From NCBI RefSeq assembly GCF_019059575.1, contig NW_024881969.1, forward strand, positions 372,001 to 436,000: a stretch of DNA of 64,000 bases, in the 5' to 3' direction. The stretch comes from Amphibalanus amphitrite (taxonomy: Eukaryota; Arthropoda; Thecostraca; Balanomorpha; Balanidae). Both the position numbers and the translations under genes were made by a program. The notes beneath the pieces are model-generated. The model made no database searches, was not told the DNA's origin, and worked only from the letters and a program-made list of their open reading frames with translations. How positions within the stretch are numbered: position 1 is the stretch's first letter; each line of letters begins with the position of its first letter. Positions 1-12,031 of this stretch are shown piece by piece.

Positions 1-3000
1 GTGTATTTATAGACCCAGATAGCGCAATACGACACCCATGGATAATCGATATCTAATGATCCGCGTAATTTTCTTGTTTTCCTTCGTCCCTCTGGTGCAT
101 GTCCCCACAAACAGCCGTGGGAAAAACAGCCGTCCACACAACCATTTCAATCCACAGCATGGCTAATGAAAAACACTGCAAGCACGATAACCAATGTCTT
201 AGGCAGGGCTATCCCAAAACACATGTCCATCGCGAAACCTGCATCGCTCGCGCCAGTTTCCCTTCGGCGAATGCATTTACCTTACAACTACCGAGAGCGG
301 GGGTCCGGTGGTCGGTCTCCTCACACAGATACAGCTACGGCCGCCATCACACTCGTCACCCCCAGCCCGCGCCGGGCCCGGCACGGAGGTCGCGCACCCC
401 ATCCCCGACACACGCACACGCAGACTGGCGCGGCGGCCGGTCGGCAGGTCAGCTCCCTGCTCTGCCCCGTCCCCTCCGTCCCTCTCCCGGCGTGCCAGGA
501 GCGGCCGGCGAGCAGGAGCCGGCAGCGCCCCTCCATTCAGCGCGCCGGCCCCGGGCGCCCGATCGGTCGCCAAAACAGCGGCGCGCGGACAAATGGTGGA
601 CGGCCGGCCGGGCGGACGGACCTGCCCCGCGGCCGGCGGCGGCGCGGCGCGCAGCAGGGGGAAGTCAGCGCCGCGGGCACCGGTCGGGAGGAGTCCGGTG
701 ACGGCGCCGATCGCTGATGACACAGCAGCGGGCGCCGCGGACGGGAAGGGACGCGACTCCCGGCACCAAACAAGGAAGGGCGCCCACTGCACACCTGTGG
801 CCCAGCTCACGGGAGTGATACAGGGGCACGCGGAGGCAGGGCTATTGTGGCCGCTCCCGGGCGCGCGTGACGGCCGGAGAATCGGCGGCGGCTCACCAGC
901 TCTTCTAGCCGGATACCGTGTCGGAATTGGCTCCACCTGACCCCTCCGTGCTCACGATATCAGCCCGTTAGCCGTCTGATCCCCGTCGGAGCGCCGCCCA
1001 GCCGCCCGCGATGACGCACGTTCGTTGTTAGCGTGCGAGTGACGCGCGTGGGTCGGACGAGCCTAGTCTGTCGGCGAATTCCGGCGGCGCGAAGATTGCG
1101 GCAATTATGGCGTACAGGAGTCCACCGACGGCCGTGAGCGCGGCGTTCGCGGCGCGCGGTAATTTGACTCCATCTCCACCCACAGTGGAGTCCACATCAC
1201 CCCAGGGCAAGCGGTCTTCCCGCCGCGGCGCGGGCATGCTCGGACTCTCAGACCGCAGCTATTAGTGGACACCGCTCCAAGACGCCGACGCCAATAGGGC
1301 GGCGTTGAGAAGGAGCCCTCCTCTAGTCCATTGTGCTGAAGAATGGAGGCCACTAATGGGAAGAGGGCCGGTCGTATAAACACGGGCGGCGAGGAGCGCG
1401 GCCGGCTATTATTTCGCGGCCAATTAGGAGTCACGGGTCGGCGAGCTGGGCGGGGCGGGCTCGTCAGTGACCAAGGTCAGTGGCGTCAACGGTCGCCGCA
1501 GTGCGGTAGGACAGGGACGGACGGCGGTGACGGGCATGGATGGCGGTGACGAGGGTGGAAGCGGACAGTGTTTGACAACAGTTGGGCTGCTGAATGGTGC
1601 GCTAGATAGCTTTCCAAGACGGTGGGATTTGATGCAGAGCATTCCAATCCCTACCCGCATTGACTCTCGTCAAGCGCTCACATTATGACAGATAGACATC
1701 ATTACAATGTGAGGGCTGTTGAAGGCTGGCCCGTCATTTCCACACCATATATGACTGAGAGTGATATCAGCCAGTCGCCACCAGCGGGCCGGCACACTGT
1801 TGTGACGCCTGTGAGAGGCAGCTATCTGCAACCCCATCGCCTGGCGCAACCCAGCCGGCCCTCACCGGCCGCGGCGGAACCGAGACGGTTGGCATGGGCA
1901 AGCATGACTGGACCAGGCGTCGGCGGCTTGCGGCGACACAGCTGCGCAACCGTCCTGGCCGAGCCGCCACAGACGCAACGTCTGCCCTCGGCCTCCCCGC
2001 GGGCGTCGCGCGCCACGCGTTCCCCGGGCGCGTCAGGAGGGCGGCTCGTTTCCTGAGAGTGGCCGATGGTCACTCGACGGTTCGCGTCGGTGGCGTAACT
2101 CACTGTATTTTCTCATAACACGGTGTCAGGTGACTGAGGTTTCTCAGTCGAAAGGGGAAGGCAAGGTCGGGAGGAGGAGGTAGGAGCTGAAGCCGTCCGC
2201 TTGTCAGGAGTGCCGGAAGAGTTCAGTCGGCTCGCGAACTCCGAGCTACAAGACTGTCGCGGTCGCAAATGGTTCCAGTAACGACGCGGCAGTGGCTGAC
2301 ACAGCGAACTCTGCACACTCGGAGCGGAAGACGCGGGCTCAGTCGGCGACCAATAGATGTCCGACCAATAGGCTGGGAACACGCGGCGAATTTTAGTGGC
2401 CGGACCTGCGTCAGGGTCGCTCCAAGGTTACAGTGGGACCGACTCGACTCGGCTGTGGTATGTTTTATCGAGTCCGATCGCGGTTCCAGCTCCGAGGAGA
2501 GCTCGCTGTTCAGAGTCGATGCCGGAGTGGCCGTTCGTCTCTTCGAGCCGCCGCGGTCACACCTCGTGGCACGTGAAATCCCCTTCAGCGTGATTGAGTG
2601 CCTCCGTAGGTGCCCATTGGTCATGTTGCACTCAGCCTCCTCGATCATGATCAATAACTCCAAATGGCAAAAACGCTTAACGGCTCACAGCCCGCCCACT
2701 CGACATGACAAGCAGTTCTGTAGGGAAAAGCGCCGGCGCTAAAAACACCATGAGCATAAGTGCTTCGTTTTTAGACGACAATCTATCGCCCTGTTGAGGA
2801 CTGCAAGTAACGTGTGTCGCAGCCGGCGATAACCTCATTTGTTTTCCCGGCACAGCGACCTCATTTTTGTGGCTTGATGAGGCGAGGAGACGCCTCCCTT
2901 GTTCTTTGGCGGTCCGTGAAGGCCCGCTTTCTGCGCCGACCGGCGGGGGGTGGATGGGGTGGGTGACTGTTAGTAGGACAGACAGACCGGACACGGACCA

Positions 3001-3738
3001 AAGACGCTCCCCTTACTGCGCTAAGAGTCTCATCACATCAGTTTAAAGTCGCCAGACATCACAATATACAGAACATTTAATTTTTGGAACATTTCTAAGG
3101 CTGAGCAGAAATATGAGTTACTTCAGAACAGTGATCACATATCAAAGCGACACATTTCGGTACAAAATGCCTTGAACCTTGTCTTGTGTGTGCTTTTCGT
3201 CATACAACAAGTAAAACTTTTAGTTGGCGACTGATCAATGGAAGAGTCACCGGAATCCTCCGTTAAGCCCCCTGAATATTTCATGGGCCGGCACTCCTCT
3301 GTCCTCCTGGTACCGGTTGTAACCAGTTCCGATGACATCATGGCAGGGCCGGGGAGGGCGCCCAGCGGCCCGTGTCGCGCAGTGGTGACCGCCGCGGGAC
3401 CGCGACCTCACCCCGTGAACACGACGGCGGCGGCCACCGTCGGCGGTCAGCCACCGACGCTCGGCACCGACACACTTTCTCCGCCGGTGCGGTCACTCCG
3501 GCGGACGGCGGCACGCGACTACCGACCAATTATCTCACCGCACGCTGGCCAGAGTTTTTCCCAAATGAGCGCCGCTCGAAAGTGCGATACCGTCTCTATG
3601 CCGCAGGCCATGAAACGCACAATGGCGCGGCAGTTAGAGCCGGGTGGAGTTTTCATTGCCCGCGGCTCCAGCATAACCCGCGACTTCCATTCAATTTCAA
3701 TGCATTGGCTAGGCAATGTGATCTCATCCAGGACTCAC
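1..3738. other. Sequence downstream of the PH exon, no exon recognised
   Basis: This stretch follows the PH exon in transcript direction on the minus strand. The missing next exon should begin with one base completing a codon left open at 3739 and should encode the Trp-containing C-terminal helix of the PH domain. I read the minus-strand frames and found no such peptide behind an acceptor, so that exon is probably left of this window. The first 1.5 kb is very GC and CpG rich. From about 2.7 kb the DNA is ordinary intron-like sequence. The long frames on both strands at 99-940 are overlapping chance frames of the GC-rich block. Confidence 0.5.
240..960. other. CpG-rich GC block
   Basis: About 700 bases are dominated by C and G with dense CpG. 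Four or more long open frames overlap here on both strands, as expected when stop codons are rare in GC-rich DNA. None shows a recognisable domain. Such blocks can be promoters, but no TATA box or start exon stands out. Similar blocks occur near 7.8-8.8, 12.65-13.1, 17.75-18.07, 21.5-22.0, 25.1-25.65, 28.5-28.9, 30.75-31.05, 31.6-32.3 and 51.0-51.7 kb, so they look like a general feature of this genome. Confidence 0.5.
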
Positions 3739-3953
3739 CTGAAGGTAACGACGACGTTAGTGGTGGGCCAGCCGATGACGAAGGAGGTGGCCGGGTCCTT
3801 GGCCACCTCAGCCACGTCGTCCAGACAGCCGGCCAGCCACATCTCCGACAGGCGCACCTTCTCCTTCAGCTTGAAGTTGCCGCCGGAGCGCGCCTTGGCC
3901 ACCAGCAGCATGTCGGTGAAGAGAAACAGGTGCCGGTCCTGCGACTGCGCGCC
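3739..3953 (-). CDS. ARHGAP20: ARHGAP20-like gene, exon encoding the body of the PH domain
   Basis: This 215-bp internal exon encodes 71 codons plus two bases. The acceptor reads CCTCAG before GGC and the donor is TTCAG before GTGAGT, so it starts in phase 0 and ends with two bases of a split codon. The peptide carries SQDRHLFLFTDMLLVAK, then a basic loop and FKLKEKVRLSEMWLA, then SFVIGWPTTNVVVTF. These match the strands of the PH domain of Rho GTPase-activating protein 20 closely; the final SFV.GWPT.N..VTF strand is especially characteristic of that family. The PH domain binds membrane lipid and positions the catalytic domains. The C-terminal PH helix and any RA and RhoGAP domains would lie in exons beyond the left edge. 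The 3735-4190 open frame extends upstream of the acceptor into intron, so only this part is coding. Confidence 0.88.
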
Positions 3954-4868
3954 CTGAGGACACACAAAACACGTTATCTCCAGCGAACCTCGGTCAACGA
4001 GGGAAGACACATTGCAGATGATCAGATATGCAACCGAGGTGAGAATCAATAAAGTAAGACCAAAACAAAGCGGGACACTGGCGGTTTTATCTGCACGATG
4101 GACGAGGGGAGCACCGCGTCGCTGCATTCGCTCGTAGCTACAGGACGCGATTGCGCCATCTTCTCCATCTGACACTGCACAGCGCGGCAAACACGGATCT
4201 TTGATCAGGCAAACAGCGCCGTAAATACGGTGCGCCGCCGGTGCGTCGGCGGGCCGTTAATCCGCTCTGCAGCCGGCGGACACGGCTTCTGTTGTCTCAC
4301 ACGGCGCATCTACAAACGGCGCTGACGTATCGGCCCGGCCGAGGCATCAGGTACGAGCGGAGGGTGAGGCAAGACAAGAAGACGTGACGGAACGGACGGA
4401 GTGGAGGAAAGAAAAAGAGTGTTGAGGACGATACGGGAGAAGAAGGCAGATAATGAGAAACCACGGGATGAGGCAGAACAAGGGGGAACGGGGAAGATGG
4501 GATAGGGTAGATAGGACATGAGAAGATGGGGAAACGGGAACGAGACAAAAAGAATCGGGCAAATGGGAAGAAAGAGGACGTATGCAGCAAGCCAAGCGCA
4601 AGTCACATGTTTCCAAGCACCGTCTTTCAGATGAGCACTGAGATACGCTGCAGTATTTTCCAATCAGAGGAGTCATCGTGATCAGCCGTCGCTCGGCGAC
4701 GAACATTAGCTGCTAATGGGTAACTAATGGTCCATGGGGCGTGACTGGCCAGAAGAACAGAGGAGGGGCGCGCCGCCGAAAACCACCTGATAAGAAAACA
4801 TCACCGGAGAGGGAAGACGTCATCGGTGACTGTGAGCACTAGTGAGCAGTGTTTGCTGTGGGGAGGAA

Positions 4869-4904
4869 CAGGTGGCACCAGGTGGGACCAGGTGTCGCCA
4901 GGTG
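4869..4904 (+). promoter_or_regulatory. Four CAGGTG E-boxes at exact 10-bp spacing
   Basis: CAGGTG occurs at 4869, 4879, 4889 and 4899 with no spacing error, and a CAGCTG E-box follows at about 4919. CAGGTG is the core bound by E-protein bHLH dimers and by Snail- and ZEB-type zinc fingers. The even spacing, close to one helical turn, places every site on the same face of the DNA. It may equally be a short 10-bp minisatellite that happens to contain the motif. Confidence 0.55.
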
Positions 4905-5054
4905 TTGCTACGTCTTCCCAGCTGTTGCTAGACACGGCAGGCGGTCGATAGACGAAGGTGGACGCCCCAGCCCTCTCCGGTCACCGCCCAGTCAGCCGCT
5001 CCCTGCGACCTTCACGGCAGCCCAGCCGATGCAAATCGCCCATCTAAGAGCCAT

Positions 5055-5350
5055 CGCCGCCTTATCGCTGTAGAGTTCGGTAATTAGCACCAGTACGTGA
5101 TCAGCAAAGAAATGCTGGGCTCGTTCCAATCACGGACGATTTTTCATCCCTTGAAACACAACACTCCAGCGATGCGCAGTGTTGAAAGGTGACGTGTTGT
5201 TGAACAGCGACGCCGCCTTATCGCTGTCAGAGTTCGGTAATTAGCACCAGTACGTGATCAGCAAAGAAATGGTGCGCTCGTTCCAATCACGGACAATTTT
5301 TCATCACTTGAAACACAACAATCCAGCGATGCGCAGTGTTGAAAGGCGAC
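5055..5350. repeat. Direct tandem duplication, period about 156 bp
   Basis: Copy 1 (5055-5193) and copy 2 (5211-5350) are about 139-140 bp each and nearly identical, with a handful of substitutions and one indel, separated by a 17-bp spacer. Each begins CGCCGCCTTATCGCTGT and ends GTTGAAAGGYGAC. The short open frame over copy 2 is a by-product. The low divergence implies a recent segmental duplication or slippage event within the intron. Confidence 0.9.
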
Positions 5351-7667
5351 TACGACATTTAGAGGCAATACCAACATTCTTCAAGCATCATTGCAAAACC
5401 CGCTGCTCAGATTTCGAAAGCCGCATCGTTATCTCTGGATGAAAGACGCGTTTAAGTGGTCACATATTTCTCTGCTGCATTGTATACACCCACTCACAGT
5501 CCTGACATCCTTACTACATCTCTGTCGGGCCGACGCATTCGGGTCGCCGGCCGAGAAACAAACACGATGGTGCGCAGGACACGCCCCGTCGCGCCGTACG
5601 TCAGCCTCCGGGTCGGCGCAGATCCGGGGTCGGCCGGTCACCGAACGCGCCGCGCACAAGGCGGAGTTTTTGCGCGTCGCAACATCTCACGCCGGCACCG
5701 GCAGCGGCATGACGCGACCCGGCGCCGACCTCTGAGGCGCGCGCCGGCGCGCAGCGTCCCAACGACCTACACCGACCTACAACGCCTCGCGCCGGCGCGC
5801 GCACTCGACTTTTTCGGCGCGGTCCGGCGCGCCCGACGCCGCCGAGTCAACCGAAAAGGAGTTGGTCAATTACTGGGCGCGGAATGCGCGAATCCGGTCG
5901 GCCGTTCGGGCGGCGCCGGCGGCTGGTGGGGAGCGTTTTTGTGACTGACAAGGAGGCTCCAAGGGGCATCCATAGCGTCCGACACACTTGAGTAGACTCG
6001 ACAAGATCAATGGACCTCAGGCGGACGTGACACGCTGGTCTGACGGCTCACGGCGAATAGAAAACAAAGCACCCACACAGCATGCCATCTTGAGTATCTT
6101 CATGGTAACGTATATCCGTCAGCTTAAAAAAGCTAGCTGCAAGAGAACACTCTTCAATCCTCGCGAGACAGCGATCGGGGCGAAGCAGTTCCCTCTCAGG
6201 AGGGCATCTCGACGCGAGCCGACCGTCACCACAAACCACAAGCGACAGGTTCGTGTGCGGGGACGAGGGCAGATGATGAGGGGACCGGTGACACGCGACG
6301 GGTGATAACATCACCCTGGGTACGCCGCCAGACTGGATAATAACCCCGAGGACCGGGGAACAGGTAAGGAGGACTGACCCAAGCGGGATGTCTATCGGGG
6401 AGAGCCTGTACGTGATCAGGGATGGATGACTTCGAAAGGATGATGTTCGATCAAAGGCGATTTAGGTGAGTCGTTTTGCTTATCAAGAAAGCCATGAAAT
6501 TGCTGACACTATTTCCAACGCTGGCTTTGCCCATTGTTCATTTACTATGAGCAATTCATTCCTGCGGTCATATCCACAGCATTGCCCGATCATTGAGTGG
6601 TTTGATGATAAAATAAAGCCTCAAATCGGATCGTCTTCATCAGTTCCAGCCTTCAAGGAAGCTCAGATGAGAACGAGATTCATTTAAGTATTAGAACAAG
6701 AAGTCACGTTACATTAATACGGCATAGCTCGTTTCCTATATTCTGACGAAGCAACCCAAAATACCCACAGTCTTCCTCAAAGCATGTTCAGAATTTAAGC
6801 ACTGCAACTGTAACTTAATGAAATATTATCTGCAAGACTTCCAGCTACGCTACATACATGATCGCAGGAAAAGAAGATCACTCGCACCATTCTTTGGATA
6901 CGATCAGCAGCCTCGCCTGCTCGAATATCCTCCTGAAAACGGGGCTAATTCACAGGAATGCAGGATAACCTGCCGAATTTCCCGACAGACGCTACACCCC
7001 ACACAGCGGTCCATCAGTCTCAGGAACTGACACGCCGCTAACGATGTCTCACATACGGCGCATATTAGAACATCATGTCGCATACTACCACCAAAGCCAA
7101 GAGTATAAAACACCTCTGAAGGTAGATCATTACTCATTAGCGTCCGGTCTCATTGAATATGCCGCTCCAAAATACCTTGGCATGGCTTTCTGTCTAAGCC
7201 GGCCGTCGCATTTCGGCGGTGTATAAATCCTTAGAAGGGCACCCCGTGCTCTGTAAAGGATTATACGCAAACACGGCCGTATCTTTGTGAAACTAACTCA
7301 TCTCCCTCAGCGAGAGGAGCTGATCCCACCGCGCAGACCAGATAGCACACCGACGAGGAAGCAGCTTTGAAGGCGCGGGGTCTATATTTGACCGTCTCTG
7401 TGTCTTATCGATAGCAGTGATGAAACGGAACTGCTCACTGATAAGATTATGCTAATAAATCAGCGCGGTACTGAATTTAGACTAGGCGGACTAAGACGAC
7501 GCTCCATACAGAAGTTAGTGGGCGATCAGAAAGAACGTCGTGTCTTCACATGACCCAGCAAAATAGCTAAGTTTATATAGCCCCGAACTCGCCAACACCC
7601 ATCGGTCGTTTAATGTCCAGTCAGGGTTGCAGCGAGATGCAGCGGCGGCGGAACACCTTCAATTAAA

Positions 7668-7682
7668 GGGGGGGGGGGGGGG
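7668..7682 (+). repeat. Poly-G run (15 G)
   Basis: There are fifteen consecutive G after AATTAAA. It is a homopolymer tract with G-quadruplex potential and is probably polymorphic in length. Comparable runs lie at 13483-13499 (17 G), 61277-61289 (13 C) and 62881-62894 (14 G). Confidence 0.95.
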
Positions 7683-7753
7683 TACTGCCGACTTTTGGTC
7701 CCATTCTTTCCATGCAACGCCCATAGGGCTAATGTTAAAATGACAAAAGCAAA

Positions 7754-7780
7754 GGGGGGGGGCACGGTGCCCCCCCCCCC
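7754..7780. repeat. G-run/C-run hairpin
   Basis: Nine G, then CACGGTG, then eleven C form a short perfect hairpin. The same design of G-run, short palindrome and C-run marks the ends of the piggyBac-like elements at 40-45 kb. This may therefore be a decayed end of such an element, although no TTAACCC terminus is seen beside it. Confidence 0.7.
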
Positions 7781-10700
7781 GTTCCGCCGCCCATGGCGAG
7801 ATGAGCGGCTTTCCTCTCAGTCCGACCGGCCGGCGGCCTCCGCGAGACGGGTCGGCAGACAGGTTCGGCGGCTAATAGGCGATACGGCGGTTACATTAAT
7901 GTTCGAGCAATTAGTCACAGCATTCATCATGGGCCGACACAATGGGTCGATGGACTCCGGCTCAGCTGATGATAATTCGACATACCACTGAGGCCCAGCT
8001 CGGGAAGTTGAGGGCACGGGATCAGCAACTGCGCTGCTGATGTATGACATCATGACCGCAGAAACTTGCACTGACGTTATGAACTCACTGAACGAAGTTC
8101 CTCCAACCCACTGATGCCGTCACGCAAGCTTCCGTCGATTTCGGCGGTCCGTGTTGGCAGCCGGAACCAGGGGCCTCTTCTGCTGACCGGACCGAGCTGA
8201 GCGCGCCTGCCGTCTGCATTCGCGAACGGCTCAGCCCCGCGCGACCCACTTGCCACCTCCGTTCGGGGAACTGCGCTCCACAGAGGCAGCACCACGCCCG
8301 AGATCAGGGCGGCGCCCACCCGAGTCTCCCCGCACCACCGAGAGCCCGGCTCAGACACCAGCCGTTCAACTACTTAACATCAGCGCCCGCTCTGCAGCCG
8401 CGCTATCTGAAACTGTCCGATCGGATTCCGTGCGCGCCTGTGATGCCGCTGTCTGGTTCCGAGCGGCCGCTCCGCCCGGTGATCGGGCGGTGAGAGCTGC
8501 CCGTGACCCGGTCGGTGCCTGGTCAGACGGCCGTCGGGACATCCTGGTAGACACTCGAGCTGCTGGAGAACGATGTAGGCCGAGAGGGACACGACACGCG
8601 CCACTGCCGGCCACCGACACCCTGCCTCGATTACCTGAAGCGCGTAAGACAAAAGCGGCGCGGGTGGCAGTCATTAAAGTGAGACGAGGTAGCCGGCGGG
8701 TCATGCGAGGCTATTGTGGTTCTGAAAGGGTCGCGGTCAGCTCGGTCAACTCAGGCGGCCTGGCCAGAGGCTGGGCCTGTCCCACCGGGAAAGCACGAAT
8801 AGTTGGAAGTCTTGGTCGCCGAGCATAGTCACGGCGAACCACTTACGGAGGTCATCTGGGTGATCTAGACGGGTGGGTCACTGGACCGCCCCCTGACCAC
8901 TTTCGGCCGGTCTACTGGCGATCTATCCGACCTGAAAGCTTCGAACCTCTCCCTGTGCGGCGGTGCGTGGCTCAAACCACCCAGCTCGCTCTAACTATAG
9001 CGCCGAGTACCGGTGAGCCCACTAATGTCTGCAGAGAGACGCGTGGGGTCGGATCGGCGGCTCGCGCAGATCATCACTTCACGCCTCAGTGCACACAGCG
9101 GACAGAACAGAACGACGTGAGCCGATCACAGACCATAAAGCCGCTCTGGTGGAATGCTCCTGTTATTTGCGGCCGTTAGAGAAGACGAAGTGTGGTTTAT
9201 CCATCAAGATAAATTGTTGGTTTTAGACTGTTGGTTTTACCAGAAGTATCGTTCGACAAATTAGCTTATGCACTTAGTTGACTTGTTGGCTACTTAAATG
9301 CTCCAGAGTACCTACTTCGTATGACAGTTTGAAGACAATTATCGATGGATTTTAGCTAGAGATCCTTATACCTAAGCCTTCACCGTACTCACTTAGTATA
9401 GCAGCAGACCTACCAAAACTGTACTGCAGTAGAAAGTGTGTTTCATTCCTCTAAGTAGATTTAGTTGCAAGCTCGACTGCAGCCTAATGACCTACTCTCT
9501 AAATGTGTGGTCGGAAATCTCGGGACCCTGTCCTCCCGTCCTCGGTACTGATTATTGAAGAGCAGAGCAGCGTTGATTTATGTCACGCATCACCGCGTCG
9601 GGAAAAGGCTAGAAGCGGGCAGATACGCTGGGCCTCCACTAGACTACAAAGATGAGGCAATCTAGAGACCAACAACTGCGATATCATTCACTTGGACGGA
9701 GTCACAGTCAATCACCCAGCCAATATTCTACATTCAAAGACGACGGTTATAACTAGAATGTTCACAACATGCTACTTAAAACTTGCTCAGCTCCATCATA
9801 ATCGACCGATATCTAACCAGGTAAGGAGGTCCCGAGGACGGGTTATCGGTTAAACTCGCGTACCGTTTTACATGGGCGATCATTCAAATACCAACCAGCA
9901 CGCAGTGTAGCCAGATGGCTGATGTAGGTATACCCGATTAAATAGAAATACCGGATGGACTGTTAGTAAATTACCCCGATCGATCTGTGTACCGTTAGTA
10001 GTCCTGCTGCAGCTGAGCTCTCGTGGATGAGGACTCAGCCGTTCTAACAGGACAGGCCACTCGCGCCGCTAGCTGACCGTCTACTCCGCTACCTCTCCTG
10101 ATCAACCATGCCGTCCCCACCGCCAACCCCTCCCTCGTCGCCACGCGGTTATGGGTCTAGACGGTCACTCGTGGCCACCGTTGTTAGAGGGAAGGACAAA
10201 CCCCGAGTGAAAAACCGACTCATTATACCAGGAGACCTCCGTTAGCCCCACCGCACCCTCCCATCGGTTGTCCTCGGTGGCAGGTACACGCCGCACTGGG
10301 ATAGATGGCCACTGGAGATAACGAGTAACAGACACGACTCACTCGTCCTTCGTAGTTCGTACCTGTCCCGGCCCGGGTCGTGCTTCGGTGGCGGGCACGG
10401 TAAGGCATAAACCTGACCCAAGTGAGTCATTTAGACGTCCCACAGGAGCTTAATTCAGCACACCAAGTGACCACGTGAGTGCCATATTCGCGACACGTTA
10501 ATCCGGGTATCAGCCGTGGGCCCATGACAGTCAGTAGCGGCTAATGCCGCCGCGAGTTACGTGCGGCGTACGGGTTGGCGGATGACGGGGCAGGTTGGAA
10601 GGTCGGGTATGCTCATAGCGCGCGGCCTTCACGAGCGGCCTTCGTAATTGGACTGGTGGGTTCGTTAATCGTGGCAGAATGCGCCGGCCGTTTTGTGAGT

Positions 10701-11132
10701 ATCGCTCGCAATCTATGCCAGACCGCAAAACGTTATCGCGACTGAGTTGGCACATTGACTCAACAGCGTGAAAGCGGCTCACTTGCAATCAGTGACATCC
10801 TGTGGGCGCCGAATCTAGGTGCTGTGCTATGGGCCCAAGCACACGCCTGTGTTGCCTTGACAACACCGATAGCACAGGACTGCATGACCCCTTTCAAAAG
10901 CAGCGCAGTCCAGTATCCAACGGCCAACAATGCATAAGTCATCAGCTCCGGATTAACTTCAAGCCAAAATGGGTTCGGTTAGCTTCCTAACCTAACCGAG
11001 TTATCAACACACTTACAGCTAATCGGGCTCTTTAAAAAAAAAGTTACGACCGTACACGAAGTCAGCCACGCTGCAAGCCCAGGTGCACTCAGAGCTCCAC
11101 CGATCATCCACAGCGTCGAGAATCGTACTCAC

Positions 11133-11339
11133 CACAGTGAACTGGACGGCGGTCTCCATGACGAACTGGCGGCGCGCCGGCGCGTCGGTGACGTCACCCG
11201 GCGGCTCGCTGTTCTCCTTGTCGTCGTCGGTACCGGCGGGCGACCGCTCGGCCGACGAGGGGCGCTGCGCCTTGGCCGAGAGCGCGCGCTGCAGGCGGCT
11301 CGTCGGCGCCGACCGCTTCCGGATCAGGCCCTTCATCCT
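11133..11339 (-). CDS. ARHGAP20: ARHGAP20-like gene, exon with basic linker and first PH strand
   Basis: This 207-bp exon (69 codons) starts and ends in phase 0. The acceptor is preceded by a long pyrimidine tract ending CCTTCCACAG. The donor is ACTGTG before GTGAGT. The peptide opens RMKGLIRKRSAPTSRLQRAL, matching the short conserved basic segment (MK..L..RRSAPS) just before the PH domain of vertebrate ARHGAP20. An acidic Ser/Pro-rich linker (TDDDKENSEP) follows, then the first PH strand ending VMETAVQFTV, which joins without a gap to GAQSQDRHLF in the next exon. The acceptor has a second AG two bases later (CAG AG G), so an alternative start shifted by two bases would accept a phase-2 upstream exon. 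Confidence 0.85.
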
Positions 11340-11769
11340 CTGTGGAAGGGGGAGGGCATTGGTCAGATCAGGTCGGGCCAGGTAACGATAAAAGAGAAGA
11401 GTAAGTAAAAAATAGACACAATTGACAAGACATTCAAACGCGTAAAACTCTGGTAGGCCAAAAACAAAGTTGGTAAAAAAGATATGGAGGAGAGAGTACG
11501 GACAGCCGCGGGGCGCAATACAGATGAAATCCGTCGAGTGAGTGAGAGTGAGAGTGAATGTGCGGAGGAGCTGTTACGGGTGAAGTGCTTCCATCGCGAG
11601 GTCTAATCGCAGCAATTTGCGCTCTTAGAGAGAGCCAAGAGACCAGTAAAAGCGCCGAGTCCGGGTCCGGTCGTTCTCACCATCCAAAACTAGTGACAAA
11701 AACAGCCGGCGGTCTCAAATGTCTCCTGTTGGTATGTCACGCGGTAGGTCTCAGTGACTTCATTCTGAC

Positions 11770-12031
11770 TAGAGATGTCAATCGGATACCAACTTTTTGG
11801 TATACCGATACCAAACCGATACCAACTTGGTATTTGGTATTTCAATCGTAATGTGTTTGGTATTTTGTTGGTATCATAAGCCCTCACTAATGTATAAGAG
11901 GCTAAGAAATCGGTAAAAAGTTGGTATTTCCCTCAGTTTCCCAAGTCGGTTTGGTTTCGGTATTTTCCCGTGGTTTTGGTTGGTATTTGGTTTGGTATCG
12001 GTATTCCGATTTTCCGTAATTGACATCACTA
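11770..12031. mobile_element. hAT-type MITE with perfect 8-bp target duplication
   Basis: The 262-bp element runs from TAGAGATGTCAAT to ATTGACATCACTA, so the ends are imperfect inverted repeats of the TAGNGATGTCAAT type seen in hAT transposons. It is flanked on both sides by ATTCTGAC (11762-11769 and 12032-12039), a perfect 8-bp target-site duplication, the hallmark of hAT insertion. The interior is built from variants of GGTAT, GGTTTGGTAT and ATCGGTAT and has no coding capacity. It is non-autonomous and sits in an intron. The short frames across it are artefacts. Confidence 0.9.

Larger units (their letters stand above)
3954..11132. other. Intron (7.2 kb) between PH exons
   Basis: The intron has GTGAGT at the donor (11132-11127) and CAG at the acceptor (3956-3954). 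Inside lie an E-box array (4869-4904), a 156-bp-period duplication (5055-5350), a G run (7668-7682), a G/C hairpin (7754-7780) and a GC-rich block at 7.8-8.8 kb. The rest, in particular 9.2-11.0 kb, is plain sequence in which I see no coding or repeat structure. Confidence 0.75.

Noticed and set aside
99-940. Four long open frames on both strands, one with an internal MGCATS start resembling a myristoylation signal
   Set aside because: All overlap in a GC-rich block with few stop codons, show Arg/Pro/Ala-rich composition in every frame and contain no domain.
6422-6465. ATG frame MDDFERMMFDQRRF ending at a GTGAGT donor on the plus strand
   Set aside because: Fourteen codons with a donor are expected by chance in 64 kb; no promoter and no downstream plus-strand exon.
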